A stretch of 64,000 nt of DNA from Pseudomonas bohemica (GCF_002934685.1 NZ_NKHL01000105.1:50600-114599); one strand, 5' to 3'. Positions 18,899 through 30,368 are shown, counted from the stretch's first letter. The notes: generated from the letters alone by a model not told the origin. A program made the numbers and translations.

Positions 18899-20152
18899 TT
18901 GCGCATGTTGTTATTGATCGGTGCCTGTCTGCTGGGGCTTAACGCCCAGGCGGCGACCGGGGATATCGCGACGATCGATCGCAGTGTCTGGCCGGAGGTT
19001 CTGGAGAGCCCGCAGTTGTTCGATGTGGCCTCCCGCGCTGAGATCCTGAGCTTCGCCCACCAGTTGCTGGAGAGTGAGAACCTCAGCGATGTCCAGTTGG
19101 CCGACAGGTTGGGATTGCGCCAGCTGAATATGGCCACGGTGAACCTCATTCGCACTCGTTTATGGGCGCGTCTGTTCGATAACTGGCAAGCCGCCGAGCG
19201 CTCCTGTGAAGCCGATGCTTCATTCTGTGTGCTGGTTGACGACGTACCCATGCTGCGTCAGCGTGCGGCGGAGTACAAAGTCGCCGAAGATTCCTTTTAT
19301 GCGCGCTGGGCGGCGCATGGCGATGCTTTCAATCAGCGTTATCTGAACGAACTGCTGCGCATGGCAGCATTGTTCCCACAGACCAGCAGTGAGGTCGAAC
19401 GCTTTAACTCGGATGAGCTGAGCGGCGACGAAATGCCGGATCGCACCTTCCTGCTCAATTTCGAGAGCGGTCCGACGGTTGCTGATGGTGCGACCGACTG
19501 GTTGGCCGATTTCATGCGCCAGCAGAAGATCAACGCGACTTTCTTCGTCCTCGGCAAGAACCTGCAAGCTCGCATCGACAGCACCTCGCCCCAGGCCCTG
19601 CAGACGCTCTACCGTAAGCAGTGCGTGGGTATTCAGGGTTGGGAATATCGCTCCCATGCGCACTGGAACGATTGGCAGGACTCCATTGAACGCACTGCAG
19701 CGCTGACCCAGCAGATGCTCCCAGACAATTTCGTCCCGCTGTTCCGCCCACCTTACGGGCATCGTCGGGCCGACAGCGCCCAGTTTTTCCGTGATCAACA
19801 GCTGCGCGTCTCGCTCTGGAACATCGACTCCCAGGACGGCACCGGACGCATCAGCGCCGAGCAGACCGCGCACCGTGTGCTGACCCTGATGCTGCTGTGG
19901 CGTCGCGGCAACATCGTTTTCCACGACACCACCGACAAGGCGCAACAGGCCGTGCCGTGGCTGATGGCCAATACCGCTCAGAGCGGAATTTCCTGGGAAG
20001 ACTGTCATATTTATCCACAGCAACTGTCGGACGAAACCGATCAGGATGCGCCTGAGGATGAAGACAGCGGCGAGCCCGCCGATGAGCAGCCAGCCGATCA
20101 GACGCAGCAGTCCACGGATCAGGCGCAAACGCCCGGAAATCAAGGGGAATAG
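18899..20152 (+). CDS. NodB-fold polysaccharide deacetylase-like protein with altered active site
   Basis: This 417-residue exported protein (counted from TTG 18899; ATG 18905 is the alternative, giving 415) has a hydrophobic signal LLLIGACLLGLNAQA. GGGAG at 18885 is spaced best for TTG. A helical region of about 150 residues precedes a NodB-type barrel. The motifs are: 1, LNFESGP (186-192) where active enzymes have TFDDGP; 2, RSHAH (251-255) where they have HSxxH; 3, RPPYG (283-287) intact; 4, DSQDG; 5, VFHDT (340-344) with its His kept. The acidic, Gln/Asp-rich tail (about 375-417) looks disordered. The catalytic Asp and a metal ligand appear lost, so it may bind rather than cleave glycans. 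The family is clear, the activity is not. Confidence 0.8.
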   Translation: MRMLLLIGACLLGLNAQAATGDIATIDRSVWPEVLESPQLFDVASRAEILSFAHQLLESENLSDVQLADRLGLRQLNMATVNLIRTRLWARLFDNWQAAERSCEADASFCVLVDDVPMLRQRAAEYKVAEDSFYARWAAHGDAFNQRYLNELLRMAALFPQTSSEVERFNSDELSGDEMPDRTFLLNFESGPTVADGATDWLADFMRQQKINATFFVLGKNLQARIDSTSPQALQTLYRKQCVGIQGWEYRSHAHWNDWQDSIERTAALTQQMLPDNFVPLFRPPYGHRRADSAQFFRDQQLRVSLWNIDSQDGTGRISAEQTAHRVLTLMLLWRRGNIVFHDTTDKAQQAVPWLMANTAQSGISWEDCHIYPQQLSDETDQDAPEDEDSGEPADEQPADQTQQSTDQAQTPGNQGE

Positions 20153-20475
20153 GGAGATAAGAGGCAGGAACGGTCGGAATTTCACCAGGCTTTCTCGCCG
20201 ACCGGACTTCCGACTGTAAACGCGTGGCAGGCATCCGCCAAGGGCTATTCGTCATGCGGTGAAATAAACTTCAAATTCCAATCAAAACGCTTTTTTATGT
20301 CATCGGTTTTGCGGTATTACGACAACAGACCGCCGAACCCTGCAACACAGGTGGCGTCACCCAGACCCCACTTTGCGCAATTTTCTCCTGCCATAAGGGG
20401 AAAGCCTCGGCGGCCTTTTCGTAGCGCAGCATCGCTGTGTGTTGCGTTATCTGGCTTCTACAAAGGTGAGCGAGT
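20153..20475. other. Intergenic gap before the phoH-like gene
   Basis: 323 nt without a convincing gene. It should contain the promoter and leader of the downstream PIN-PhoH gene, but I see no clear -35/-10 pair. A G/C-rich segment at 20403-20420 could form a weak hairpin. Confidence 0.5.
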
Positions 20476-21870
20476 ATGGATGACCACGGACGCACCCCTT
20501 CCTCTAACCAGCCAATCCTCTATGTGCTCGATACCAACGTTCTGATTCACGATCCAAACGCACTGCTGAATTTCGAAGAACACTACGTCGCAATCCCCAT
20601 GACCGTCCTGGAAGAATTGGACAAGCTCAAGGCGGGCAAGCACTCGGTCGCCGCGGAATGCCGCCAGGCTATCCGGCTGATCGACAAGACACTCGGCGAA
20701 GCGACCCCGGAGGAGGTTGAACAAGGTGTACCGATTGATCGCGGTACAGGCGTTTTAAAGGGTTATCTGTCCATCCTGATGAGCAAGCGCGAAGAGCCCA
20801 ACAGCCTTCTGCCAGAACACCTGAACGACAACATCATCATCAATCAGCTGATCGACATGCACGCGCGCAAGAAGGAAGTGCGCATCGTGCTGGTCACCAA
20901 AGACATCAACATGCGCCTCAAGGCGCGCGCTTGCGGCATCGAAGCCGAGGACTACAGCACCGATCAGCTGGTCGACGACGTGTCGATGCTTTCGCGCGGC
21001 TACCACACCATGACCGGTTCCTTCTGGGACCGCGTGAGCAAGGTCGATACCCGTCAGGATCACGGCCGCACCTGGCATAAGGTGCAGATGACCGAGCAGA
21101 TCCCAGCGGTGCACATCAATGAGTTCATCATCGATGAGCAGGGCTTCGTCGGTTGGGTCAAGGGCGTCAAGCCTGATGAGTTGCTGCTACTGGACATGCA
21201 CCAGGAGCCGTTGCTGCATCAGGAAGCCTGGGGCCTGAAACCACGCGACATCTACCAAGGGTTGGCGTTGTTCGCGCTGCTCGACCCCGACATCCACCTG
21301 GTCAACCTGTCTGGCGCCGCGGGCTCGGGCAAGACCATCCTGGCGCTGGCCGCTGCCATCGAGCAGACCATGGTCAGCAAGCGTTATCGCCGCATCATCG
21401 CCACTCGCAGCGTGCAGGGCCTGGATCAGGAGATCGGCTTCCTGCCCGGCACCGAAGCGGAGAAGATGGAGCCGTGGCTCGGCGCGATCACCGACAACCT
21501 GGAAGCGCTGCACATGGATGACGAAAACACCCATGGCAGTGTCGATTACATCCTCAGCAAAGTGCCTTTGCAGTTCAAATCACTCAATTACATTCGAGGC
21601 CGCAGTTTCCAGCAAAGCCTGATCCTGATAGACGAATGCCAGAACCTCACGCCGCACCAGATGAAAACCATCATCACCCGTGCCGGCGCCGGTTCCAAGG
21701 TGGTCTGCCTGGGTAACCTGGCGCAGATCGACACCCCTTACCTGTCGGCCACCAGTTCTGGCCTGACCTACCTGACGGAGCGCTTCAAGGATTTCCCCAA
21801 CGGCGTGCACATTACCTTGCAAGGGGTGCCGCGCTCGATCCTGGCCGAGTACGCGGAGAGTCATTTGTAA
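20476..21870 (+). CDS. PhoH-family ATPase with N-terminal PIN domain (YlaK/PhoH2 type)
   Basis: The 464-residue cytoplasmic protein starts with a PIN nuclease domain (YVLDTNVLIHDP near residue 15, further acidic residues by 150). It continues into a PhoH P-loop ATPase with Walker A GAAGSGKT (about 280) and a DECQN Walker B-like motif. PIN-PhoH2 proteins are reported as RNA helicase-ribonucleases; direct function in Pseudomonas is not settled. AAGGTGAG lies 5 nt before the ATG. A terminator follows, so it is probably monocistronic. Confidence 0.92.
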   Translation: MDDHGRTPSSNQPILYVLDTNVLIHDPNALLNFEEHYVAIPMTVLEELDKLKAGKHSVAAECRQAIRLIDKTLGEATPEEVEQGVPIDRGTGVLKGYLSILMSKREEPNSLLPEHLNDNIIINQLIDMHARKKEVRIVLVTKDINMRLKARACGIEAEDYSTDQLVDDVSMLSRGYHTMTGSFWDRVSKVDTRQDHGRTWHKVQMTEQIPAVHINEFIIDEQGFVGWVKGVKPDELLLLDMHQEPLLHQEAWGLKPRDIYQGLALFALLDPDIHLVNLSGAAGSGKTILALAAAIEQTMVSKRYRRIIATRSVQGLDQEIGFLPGTEAEKMEPWLGAITDNLEALHMDDENTHGSVDYILSKVPLQFKSLNYIRGRSFQQSLILIDECQNLTPHQMKTIITRAGAGSKVVCLGNLAQIDTPYLSATSSGLTYLTERFKDFPNGVHITLQGVPRSILAEYAESHL

Positions 21871-21892
21871 AAGGTTGCTACTCAATGTCGTG

Positions 21893-21920
21893 GGCGCCGA
21901 CGTGTCGGCGCCTATTTTTT
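21893..21920 (+). terminator. Intrinsic terminator of the PIN-PhoH gene
   Basis: A perfect 9-bp stem (GGCGCCGAC 21893-21901 with GTCGGCGCC 21904-21912) and a 2-nt loop are followed by TATTTTTT. Confidence 0.88.
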
Positions 21921-21953
21921 CTCAACCCCTACAGGGGAATCGCTGTAGGTCAC

Positions 21954-22044
21954 TTGTAGGAGCGCGCTTGCCCGCGATTGCGGTGGATCAGTTACTCGCG
22001 AGGTGGCTGAACTGACCCAATCGCGGGCAAGCGCGCTTCTACAG
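21954..22044. repeat. REP doublet
   Basis: TGTAGGAGCGCGCTTGCCCG and its inverted counterpart ending GGGCAAGCGCGCTTCTACAG flank a 50-nt spacer, between the PhoH terminator and moaC. Confidence 0.88.
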
Positions 22045-22094
22045 TTCGATCCGTACAAGCGCTACACTCCCGGCTCCTGTCCAGGAGTCATCCC

Positions 22095-22580
22095 GTGCTT
22101 ACTCATCTCGATTCCCAAGGTCGCGCCAACATGGTCGACGTCACCGAAAAAGCCGTGACGTCCCGTGAAGCCGTGGCCGAAGCGCGCGTGCGCATGCTTC
22201 CCGAAACCCTGCAAATGATCGTTGCCGGCGGCCACCCGAAAGGCGATGTGTTCGCCGTGGCGCGTATCGCCGGGATTCAGGCCGCGAAGAAAACCAGCGA
22301 TCTGATCCCCCTGTGCCATCCGTTGATGCTGACCAGCGTCAAGGTCGAGCTCAACGCCGAAGGCACTGACACCGTACACATCGTCGCCCGCTGCAAACTC
22401 TCCGGCCAGACCGGGGTGGAAATGGAAGCGCTGACCGCTGCCAGCGTCGCGGCGCTGACGATCTATGACATGTGCAAGGCGGTGGACCGTGGCATGGTCA
22501 TCGAGCACGTGCGACTGCTTGAAAAAGCCGGCGGCAAGAGCGGGCATTTCGTGGCCGACAACAAGGTGGATGCCTCATGA
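22095..22580 (+). CDS. moaC: MoaC, cyclic pyranopterin monophosphate synthase
   Basis: The 161-residue cytoplasmic enzyme makes cPMP from the MoaA product in molybdenum cofactor synthesis. Visible signatures are [38 protein letters not shown] and [10 protein letters not shown], which include the conserved active-site Lys and His residues. The start is GTG 22095 with CAGGAG seven nt upstream. It overlaps moaD by 4 nt. No moaA or moaB is beside it, so the pathway is completed elsewhere. The molybdopterin oxidoreductase at the window end is a likely user of the cofactor. Confidence 0.96.
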   Translation: MLTHLDSQGRANMVDVTEKAVTSREAVAEARVRMLPETLQMIVAGGHPKGDVFAVARIAGIQAAKKTSDLIPLCHPLMLTSVKVELNAEGTDTVHIVARCKLSGQTGVEMEALTAASVAALTIYDMCKAVDRGMVIEHVRLLEKAGGKSGHFVADNKVDAS

Positions 22581-22828
22581 CCATTCATGTTCAGGTGCAA
22601 TTTTTCGCCCGTTTTCGCGAGACGCTGGGCATTGAGAGCGAAAATCTCGAAGGCAGCTTCGCCACCGTCGACGCCGTGCGTCAGTATTTGCTGCAGCGCG
22701 GCGGTGTGTGGGAGGTGCTGAGCGAGCAGAGCATCATGTGCGCCCGTAATCAGGAACTCTGCTCGTTGAGCGAGCCTGTCGAGCCTGGGGACGAAGTGGC
22801 GTTCTTTCCAACCGTTACCGGAGGTTGA
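22577..22828 (+). CDS. moaD: MoaD, molybdopterin synthase small subunit
   Basis: This 83-residue ubiquitin-like sulfur carrier ends in the required double glycine (FPTVTGG), which is adenylated and thiocarboxylated before sulfur transfer to cPMP. It starts at ATG 22577, overlapping the moaC stop (ATGA), and is coupled to moaE, which begins three nt after its stop. Length is typical. Confidence 0.95.
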   Translation: MTIHVQVQFFARFRETLGIESENLEGSFATVDAVRQYLLQRGGVWEVLSEQSIMCARNQELCSLSEPVEPGDEVAFFPTVTGG

Positions 22829-22830
22829 GC

Positions 22831-23280
22831 ATGGCCATTCGTGTGCAGGCCACTGCGTTCGATCCAGGGGCTGAAGTCAATGCAATGCACGATGCCAATG
22901 TCGGTGTCGGCGCGGTGGTGAGCTTTGTCGGTTACGTGCGCGATTTCAACGACGGGCGGGAAGTGTCGGGGATGTTTCTTGAGCACTATCCGGGCATGAC
23001 CGAAAAGGCGCTGGGCAAGATCGTTGACGAGGCGCAACAGCGCTGGCCGCTGCTCAAGGTCGAGGTGCTGCACCGTGTCGGCGCGCTTGAGCCGGCAGAG
23101 CCGATCGTGTTTGTCGGCGTGGCCAGCGCTCATCGGCAGGCGGCATTCGAGGCCTGCGACTTTGTGATGGATTATCTGAAGACCCGTGCGCCGTTCTGGA
23201 AAAAAGAAACCACCTCAGAGGGGCCGCGCTGGGTGGAAGGGCGGGAGAGCGATCACAAGGCCGCGGATCGCTGGAAATAG
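22831..23280 (+). CDS. moaE: MoaE, molybdopterin synthase large subunit
   Basis: The 149-residue catalytic subunit pairs with MoaD to insert two sulfurs into cPMP. The signatures GAVVSFVGYVRDFNDG, LEHYPGMTEKAL, VGVASAHRQAAFEACDFVMDYLK and the lysine-rich APFWKKE active-site segment are all present. ATG 22831 is chosen because GGAGG is six nt upstream; an in-frame TTG at 22825 overlaps the moaD stop and is less likely. Last gene of moaCDE. Confidence 0.96.
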   Translation: MAIRVQATAFDPGAEVNAMHDANVGVGAVVSFVGYVRDFNDGREVSGMFLEHYPGMTEKALGKIVDEAQQRWPLLKVEVLHRVGALEPAEPIVFVGVASAHRQAAFEACDFVMDYLKTRAPFWKKETTSEGPRWVEGRESDHKAADRWK

Positions 23281-23311
23281 GCCGGTTGGGGATCTGAGTG
23301 GCGGTGAAATG

Positions 23312-23402
23312 CCTGTGGGAGTGAGCTTGCTCACGAAGGCGCTCTGTCAGCTACATCAAGGTAACTGAGCGGCCGCTTTCATGAGCTGGCTCACTCCCAC
23401 AG
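23312..23402. repeat. REP doublet between convergent moaE and rhlB
   Basis: CTGTGGGAGTGAGCTTGCTC and its inverted partner ending TGGCTCACTCCCACAG. Both converging transcripts could form this hairpin, and no separate terminator is visible. Confidence 0.85.
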
Positions 23403-23428
23403 TTTTGTGTCCGACGTTAGACGCAGTG

Positions 23429-24898
23429 TCAGTCCGATTCCGGCGCAGGCTGCACCTTCGGCTGTCGCACCACCGCTCGCAGCAACTCGGTCGGCGGCAT
23501 TTCACAGCTGATCTTGCGGCCCAGCTTTTCCTCAATGGAAGGCAGCTGATACGAGTCGTCTTCCCCCGCAAAACTGATCGACACCCCATCGGCGCCGGCG
23601 CGACCGGTACGGCCGATGCGGTGCACGTAGTCGTCCGGCACTTCCGGCAGAGTGAAGTTGATCACATGGCTGATGCCGTCGATGTGAATCCCGCGCCCGG
23701 CAACGTCTGTGGCTACCAGCACGCGGATCTTGCCTTCGCGGAAACCTTCCAGCGTCTTGATGCGTTTATGCTGCGGGACATCGCCGGACAACTGCGCCGC
23801 GTTGACGCCATCGCGCACCAAACGCTCTTCAATGCGTCGCACTTCGTCCTTGCGGTTGGCAAAGACCATCACCCGCGACCAGCCGTTGTCGTTGATCAGG
23901 TTGAAGAGCAATTTGTATTTATCCGCCGCCGCCACTGCATAGATGTGCTGCTCGACGTTATCGCTGGCAACGTTTTCCGACTCGATCTCAACGATTGCAG
24001 GATCGGTGGTCCACTGCTTGGCAAGGTTCATGACGTCCTCGGTGAAGGTCGCCGAGAACAACAGCGTCTGGCGCTCGCCCTTGTGCGGAGTCTGCCGAAT
24101 GATCGAGCGCACCTGAGGGATAAAGCCCATGTCCAGCATGCGGTCTGCTTCGTCCAGCACCATCACTTCGACCATATCCAAGTGCACTTCGCCGCGCTGG
24201 TTGAAATCCAGCAGACGGCCCGGGGTGGCGACCAGAATGTCGCAATGACGGGCCTCGAGCTGCTTGAGCTGTTTATCGAAGTCCATGCCGCCAACGAACG
24301 TCATGACGTTGAGGTTGGTGTATTTGGTCAGCGCCGCGGCGTCCTTGGCGATTTGCACCACCAGCTCGCGGGTCGGCGCGATGATCAGCGCACGGGGTTC
24401 GCCCATGTAGCGTTCTTTCGGCGGCGGAGTCTGGGTCAGCTGAGTGATGATCGAGATCAGAAAGGCGGCGGTTTTGCCGGTGCCGGTCTGCGCGCGACCG
24501 ATCGCATCCTTGCCCTTGAGGGTGAAGCCCAGGACGCCCGCCTGAATCGGTGTGCAATACGGGAAACCCAGATCCTGGATGGCATGCATCAGTTCCGGGG
24601 CGAGCGGGAAATCATGAAAGCGGGTTTTGCCTTCCTGAGGCTCGACCACGAAGTCATCGACACTCCACGGCGCAACGACAGGCTTGGGCGCGCGTTCGCG
24701 GCGTGGGCGTTCGGCCCTGGGGCGCGCGGGCGTAGCCGGGCTGACGACCTCTGGTTCTGCTGTTGGCGCAACAGGTGGGACGGTTTCTCGGGAAGTGCCT
24801 TCGGTCGGACTCTTGGAAACAGGGAGAGAAGCAGCTGGCGCGAGCTGCTCAGCCTCGCTTTTACCGAACATTTTTTTAAGTGCTTTGAGCACGGTCAT
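23429..24898 (-). CDS. rhlB: DEAD-box ATP-dependent RNA helicase, RhlB type
   Basis: The 489-residue RNA helicase unwinds structured RNA, in many gamma-proteobacteria as part of the RNA degradosome. After a Pro/Ala/Arg-rich N-terminal extension of about 105 residues come the Q motif (PIQAGVLG), Walker [24 protein letters not shown] (VLDEADRM), SAT, and [10 protein letters not shown]. The extension has basic patches ([11 protein letters not shown]) and could bind RNA. The E. coli RhlB is shorter (421 aa). Assignment to RhlB rather than RhlE or SrmB rests on overall similarity by eye. Confidence 0.85.
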   Translation of the reverse strand: MTVLKALKKMFGKSEAEQLAPAASLPVSKSPTEGTSRETVPPVAPTAEPEVVSPATPARPRAERPRRERAPKPVVAPWSVDDFVVEPQEGKTRFHDFPLAPELMHAIQDLGFPYCTPIQAGVLGFTLKGKDAIGRAQTGTGKTAAFLISIITQLTQTPPPKERYMGEPRALIIAPTRELVVQIAKDAAALTKYTNLNVMTFVGGMDFDKQLKQLEARHCDILVATPGRLLDFNQRGEVHLDMVEVMVLDEADRMLDMGFIPQVRSIIRQTPHKGERQTLLFSATFTEDVMNLAKQWTTDPAIVEIESENVASDNVEQHIYAVAAADKYKLLFNLINDNGWSRVMVFANRKDEVRRIEERLVRDGVNAAQLSGDVPQHKRIKTLEGFREGKIRVLVATDVAGRGIHIDGISHVINFTLPEVPDDYVHRIGRTGRAGADGVSISFAGEDDSYQLPSIEEKLGRKISCEMPPTELLRAVVRQPKVQPAPESD

Positions 24899-25006
24899 CT
24901 CATCGATTGATTAAGGAATATACGCCGGGCAGTGTAAAGCAAGAACCCGGCGCGGCGTAGTGCCATACCAAATCCGCCAGACAAAAGAAAGAAACAAATG
25001 CGCTGT

Positions 25007-26157
<1,151 letters not shown>

Positions 26158-27189
26158 ATGAAGATGTTGAAATCCACCCTGGCTGTAGTAGCTGCCGCAG
26201 CAGCGCTCGGTATGACCGGTTTCGCTCAAGCGGGCGCGAAACTGGATGCCATTCAAAAGAAAGGCTTCATCCAGTGTGGCGTGAGCGACGGCTTGCCAGG
26301 CTTCTCGGTACCTGACAAAAGCGGCACCATCCAGGGTATCGACGCGGACTTCTGCCGCGCTGTCGCGGCTGCCGTTTTTGGCGACGCCAAGAAGGTCAAG
26401 TTCAGCCAGCTGAACGCCAAGGAGCGTTTCACTGCGCTGCAGTCCGGCGAAATCGACATCCTGTCGCGTAACACCACCTGGACCAGCTCCCGCGATGCGA
26501 GCATGGGGCTGGAATTCCCGGGCTTTGTCACTTACTACGACGGCGTTGGCTTCCTGGCCAACAACAAGCTGGGCGTGAAAAGTGCCAAGGAACTGGACGG
26601 CGCGACCATCTGTATTCAGGCCGGTACCACTACCGAACTGAACGTGTCCGACTACTTCCGCGCCAACAACCTCAAATACACCCCGATCACCTTCGACACC
26701 TCCGATGAAAGCGCCAAGTCGCTGGAATCCGGTCGTTGCGACGTGCTGACCTCCGACAAATCGCAGCTCTACGCACAACGCTCCAAACTGGCCTCGCCGA
26801 AAGACTACGTCGTTCTGCCTGAAACCATCTCCAAAGAGCCTCTGGCGCCGGTTGTTGCCCGTGGCGATGACGAGTGGACCTCCATCGTTCGCTGGGTTGG
26901 CTATGCGCTGCTGAACACTGAAGAGGCTGGCGTGACGTCGAAAAACGTCGAAGCCGAAGCCAAATCCACCAAGAACCCTGACGTTGCCCGACTGCTGGGT
27001 GCCGACGGGGACTACGGTCCGCAGCTGAAACTGCCGAAGGACTGGGTCGTCAAGATCGTTGCACAAGTCGGTAACTACGGCGAAATCTTCGAGAAGAACC
27101 TGGGTAAAGGCACTCCTCTGGAAATCGACCGTGGTCAGAACGCTCTGTGGACCAACGGCGGCATTCAATACGCGCCACCAGTGCGTTGA
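26158..27189 (+). CDS. aapJ: AapJ, general L-amino acid ABC transporter binding protein
   Basis: The 343-residue periplasmic solute-binding protein has a signal peptide (1-25, ending GFAQA). The mature part carries the family-3 signatures QCGVSDGLPGFS, GIDADFCRAVAAAVFG and RFTALQSGEIDILSRNTTWT. AapJ-type proteins bind a broad range of L-amino acids, notably acidic ones. CTGGAGG lies 6 nt before the ATG. It heads aapJQMP; the 65-nt gap before aapQ is the largest in the operon, consistent with excess binding protein. Confidence 0.95.
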   Translation: MKMLKSTLAVVAAAAALGMTGFAQAGAKLDAIQKKGFIQCGVSDGLPGFSVPDKSGTIQGIDADFCRAVAAAVFGDAKKVKFSQLNAKERFTALQSGEIDILSRNTTWTSSRDASMGLEFPGFVTYYDGVGFLANNKLGVKSAKELDGATICIQAGTTTELNVSDYFRANNLKYTPITFDTSDESAKSLESGRCDVLTSDKSQLYAQRSKLASPKDYVVLPETISKEPLAPVVARGDDEWTSIVRWVGYALLNTEEAGVTSKNVEAEAKSTKNPDVARLLGADGDYGPQLKLPKDWVVKIVAQVGNYGEIFEKNLGKGTPLEIDRGQNALWTNGGIQYAPPVR

Positions 27190-27254
27190 TTGACCTGCGC
27201 CCGGCCGCGTGATCCGCAGCCGGGTGCTTCGTTGCATTTCTTCTGGGGCACTCC

Positions 27255-28436
27255 ATGCAAAATCAAATCAGCGCACCCAAGCAGAGGCTAACCCTCAGCG
27301 ATCCCAAAGTGCGTGCGTGGCTATTTCAGATAATCACGGTTATCGCAGTAGTCGCGATGGGTTGGTATCTGTTCGATAACACTCAAACCAACCTGCAACA
27401 CCGGGGCATCACTTCAGGTTTCGGGTTCCTTGAAAACAGTGCCGGCTTCGGCATCGCGCAGCACCTGATTCCCTTCAAGGAGTCAGACTCGTATTCGCGT
27501 GTTTTCCTCATCGGCTTACTCAACACGCTGCTGGTGACGTTCATCGGCGTGATTCTCGCGACCCTGCTCGGCTTCATCGTCGGCGTGGCGCGTCTGTCCA
27601 ACAACTGGATCATCAACAAGCTGGCGACGGTTTACGTCGAAGTGTTCCGTAACATTCCGCCACTGCTGCAGATCCTGTTCTGGTACTTCGCAGTGTTCCT
27701 GACCCTGCCTGGCCCACGGGCCGCTCACGGCTTCCTGGGTTCGTCTTATGTCAGCAGTCGCGGCCTGAACATGCCGGCAGCGATCGCGACCGACGCTGCC
27801 TGGCCATTCGTAATCAGCATCGTGCTGGCCATCGTCGCCATCGTGTTCATGGCCAAGTGGGCGAACAAACGCTTTGAAGCCACTGGCGTTCCGTTCCACA
27901 AATTCTGGGCCGGCCTTGCGCTGTTCATCGTCATCCCGGCGCTGTGCGCGCTGGTCTTCGGTGCGCCGGTGCATTGGGAATTCCCTGAACTCAAGGGGTT
28001 CAACTTCGTCGGTGGTTGGGTGTTGATTCCCGAACTGTTGGCCCTGACCCTTGCATTGACGGTGTATACCGCGGCGTTCATCGCTGAAATCGTGCGTTCG
28101 GGCATCAAGTCGGTCAGCCACGGCCAGACCGAAGCCGCGCGCTCGCTGGGCCTGCGCCCGGGTCCTACCCTGCGCAAGGTCATCATCCCGCAAGCGCTGC
28201 GGGTGATCATTCCACCATTGACCAGCCAATACCTGAACCTGGCGAAGAACTCTTCGCTGGCCGCCGGTATCGGTTATCCGGAAATGGTTTCGCTGTTCGC
28301 CGGTACCGTGCTGAACCAGACCGGTCAGGCCATTGAAGTCATTGCCATCACCATGAGCGTGTACCTGGCGATCAGTATCAGCATTTCCCTGCTGATGAAC
28401 TGGTACAACAAGCGCATTGCGCTGATCGAGCGGTGA
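27255..28436 (+). CDS. aapQ: AapQ, amino-acid ABC transporter permease
   Basis: The 393-residue inner-membrane permease has about eight membrane segments and a long periplasmic insert (residues about 150-260). The His/Glu/Gln-type permease loop EAARSLGLRPGPTLRKVIIPQALRVI docks the ATPase. It forms the channel with AapM. It is followed after 10 nt by aapM. The length matches AapQ (about 390-400) rather than the short GltJ-type permeases. Confidence 0.94.
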   Translation: MQNQISAPKQRLTLSDPKVRAWLFQIITVIAVVAMGWYLFDNTQTNLQHRGITSGFGFLENSAGFGIAQHLIPFKESDSYSRVFLIGLLNTLLVTFIGVILATLLGFIVGVARLSNNWIINKLATVYVEVFRNIPPLLQILFWYFAVFLTLPGPRAAHGFLGSSYVSSRGLNMPAAIATDAAWPFVISIVLAIVAIVFMAKWANKRFEATGVPFHKFWAGLALFIVIPALCALVFGAPVHWEFPELKGFNFVGGWVLIPELLALTLALTVYTAAFIAEIVRSGIKSVSHGQTEAARSLGLRPGPTLRKVIIPQALRVIIPPLTSQYLNLAKNSSLAAGIGYPEMVSLFAGTVLNQTGQAIEVIAITMSVYLAISISISLLMNWYNKRIALIER

Positions 28437-28446
28437 GGAAACGCGC

Positions 28447-29544
28447 ATGACATCCCATACTTTCAAACCCGACATGCCGCCGCCGAGCAAAGTCTTCGGC
28501 CCGGTGGCCTGGATGCGCCAGAACCTGTTCTCAAACTGGATCAACACGCTGTTGACCCTGTTCGCGATCTATCTGATCTGGCTGGTGGTTCCACCGTTGC
28601 TGAGCTGGACGCTGTTCGACGCCAACTGGGTCGGCAGCACCCGCGCCGATTGCACCAAGGCCGGCGCCTGCTGGGTCTTCATCGAGCAGCGTTTCGGCCA
28701 GTTCATGTACGGCTACTACCCGCAGGAATTGCGCTGGAGGGTCGACCTGACCGTTTGGTTGGCGATCATCGGCGTAGCGCCGCTGTTTATCAAAGCCATG
28801 CCCCGCAAAGCGATCTACGGCCTGAGCTTTCTGGTGATCTACCCGATCGTCGCGTTCTTCCTGCTGCATGGCGGCATCTTCGGCATGACCGAAGTGGCAA
28901 CCAGCCAGTGGGGCGGTCTGATGCTGACGCTGGTCATCGCCACGGTCGGTATCGCCGGTGCGCTGCCGCTGGGCGTCGTTCTGGCGCTGGGGCGTCGCTC
29001 CGACATGCCGGCCATTCGCGTGCTCTGCGTGACCTTCATCGAGTTCTGGCGCGGGGTTCCGCTGATCACCGTACTGTTCATGTCCTCGGTGATGCTGCCG
29101 CTGTTCCTGCCTGAAGGCATGAACTTCGACAAGCTGCTGCGCGCCCTGATCGGGGTGATCATGTTCCAGTCGGCGTATGTCGCCGAAGTGGTCCGTGGCG
29201 GCATGCAGGCCATTCCCAAGGGTCAGTATGAAGCGGCCGCGGCCATGGGCCTGGGCTACTGGCGTCGCATGGGCCTGGTGATTCTGCCGCAAGCCCTGAA
29301 GCTGGTGATTCCCGGTCTGGTGAACACGGTGATTGCGTTGTTCAAGGACACCAGTCTTGTGATCATCATCGGCCTGTTCGATCTGCTCAACAGCGTCAAG
29401 CAAGCTGCCGCCGACCCGAACTGGCTCGGCATGGCGACCGAGGGTTACGTCTTCGCGGCCCTGGTGTTCTGGATCTTCTGTTTCGGCATGTCCCGCTACT
29501 CCATGCATTTGGAGCGTAAGTTGGACACAGGCCACAAGCGTTAG
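28447..29544 (+). CDS. aapM: AapM, amino-acid ABC transporter permease
   Basis: This 365-residue partner permease has about eight membrane helices and the ATPase-docking loop [22 protein letters not shown]. An N-terminal hydrophilic stretch precedes the first helix. It sits between aapQ and aapP with gaps of about 10 nt, so it is cotranscribed. Confidence 0.94.
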   Translation: MTSHTFKPDMPPPSKVFGPVAWMRQNLFSNWINTLLTLFAIYLIWLVVPPLLSWTLFDANWVGSTRADCTKAGACWVFIEQRFGQFMYGYYPQELRWRVDLTVWLAIIGVAPLFIKAMPRKAIYGLSFLVIYPIVAFFLLHGGIFGMTEVATSQWGGLMLTLVIATVGIAGALPLGVVLALGRRSDMPAIRVLCVTFIEFWRGVPLITVLFMSSVMLPLFLPEGMNFDKLLRALIGVIMFQSAYVAEVVRGGMQAIPKGQYEAAAAMGLGYWRRMGLVILPQALKLVIPGLVNTVIALFKDTSLVIIIGLFDLLNSVKQAAADPNWLGMATEGYVFAALVFWIFCFGMSRYSMHLERKLDTGHKR

Positions 29545-29554
29545 GAGTTATGTG

Positions 29555-30319
29555 ATGAGTGAAGCTATCAGCAAGCCTCTGGGCGCCGAAGGCATGATCC
29601 GGATGGAGGGCGTACACAAGTGGTACGGCCAGTTCCACGTGTTGAAAGACATCAACCTGAACGTTCGTCAGGGCGAGCGTATCGTTCTGTGCGGCCCGTC
29701 GGGCTCGGGCAAGTCGACCACCATTCGCTGCCTCAACCGCCTGGAAGAGCATCAGCAAGGTCGTATCGTCGTCGATGGCACCGAACTGACTTCGGACCTT
29801 AAGCAGATCGAAACCATTCGCCGCGAAGTCGGCATGGTGTTCCAGCACTTCAACCTGTTCCCGCACTTGACCATCCTGCAGAACTGCACGCTGGCGCCGA
29901 TGTGGGTACGCAAGATGCCGAAGAAAAAGGCTGAAGAAATCGCCATGCACTACCTGGAGCGCGTACGCATTCCAGAGCAGGCGCACAAATTTCCGGGCCA
30001 GCTCTCCGGTGGCCAGCAGCAGCGTGTGGCCATCGCCCGCGCGCTGTGCATGAAGCCGAAAATCATGCTGTTCGACGAACCGACCTCGGCACTCGATCCG
30101 GAAATGGTCAAAGAGGTGCTGGACACCATGGTCGGTCTGGCTGAAGAAGGCATGACCATGCTCTGCGTGACCCACGAAATGGGCTTCGCCCGCACCGTGG
30201 CCAACCGCGTGATCTTCATGGACAAAGGCGAGATCGTCGAACAGGCCGCCCCCAACGACTTCTTCGACAACCCGCAAAGCGACCGCACCCGACTGTTCCT
30301 CAGCCAGATTTTGCACTGA
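29555..30319 (+). CDS. aapP: AapP, amino-acid ABC transporter ATPase
   Basis: The 254-residue ATPase energises AapQM. It has Walker [10 protein letters not shown], the signature LSGGQQQR, Walker [12 protein letters not shown] and the switch His in [12 protein letters not shown] 29555 is preferred because AGGAG is 7 nt upstream; GTG 29552 is possible. It ends the operon just before a strong terminator. Confidence 0.95.
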   Translation: MSEAISKPLGAEGMIRMEGVHKWYGQFHVLKDINLNVRQGERIVLCGPSGSGKSTTIRCLNRLEEHQQGRIVVDGTELTSDLKQIETIRREVGMVFQHFNLFPHLTILQNCTLAPMWVRKMPKKKAEEIAMHYLERVRIPEQAHKFPGQLSGGQQQRVAIARALCMKPKIMLFDEPTSALDPEMVKEVLDTMVGLAEEGMTMLCVTHEMGFARTVANRVIFMDKGEIVEQAAPNDFFDNPQSDRTRLFLSQILH

Positions 30320-30340
30320 GTTAATAGCCGCTGTACCCAG

Positions 30341-30368
30341 AAACCCGGGCCTTGTGCCCGGGTTTTTG
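30341..30368 (+). terminator. Intrinsic terminator of aapJQMP
   Basis: AAACCCGGGC (30341-30350) pairs across CTTGT with GCCCGGGTTT and runs into TTTTT. Confidence 0.9.

Noticed and set aside
22045-22094. Molybdenum cofactor riboswitch before moaC
   Set aside because: The gap between the REP doublet and moaC is only 50 nt and shows no such fold.
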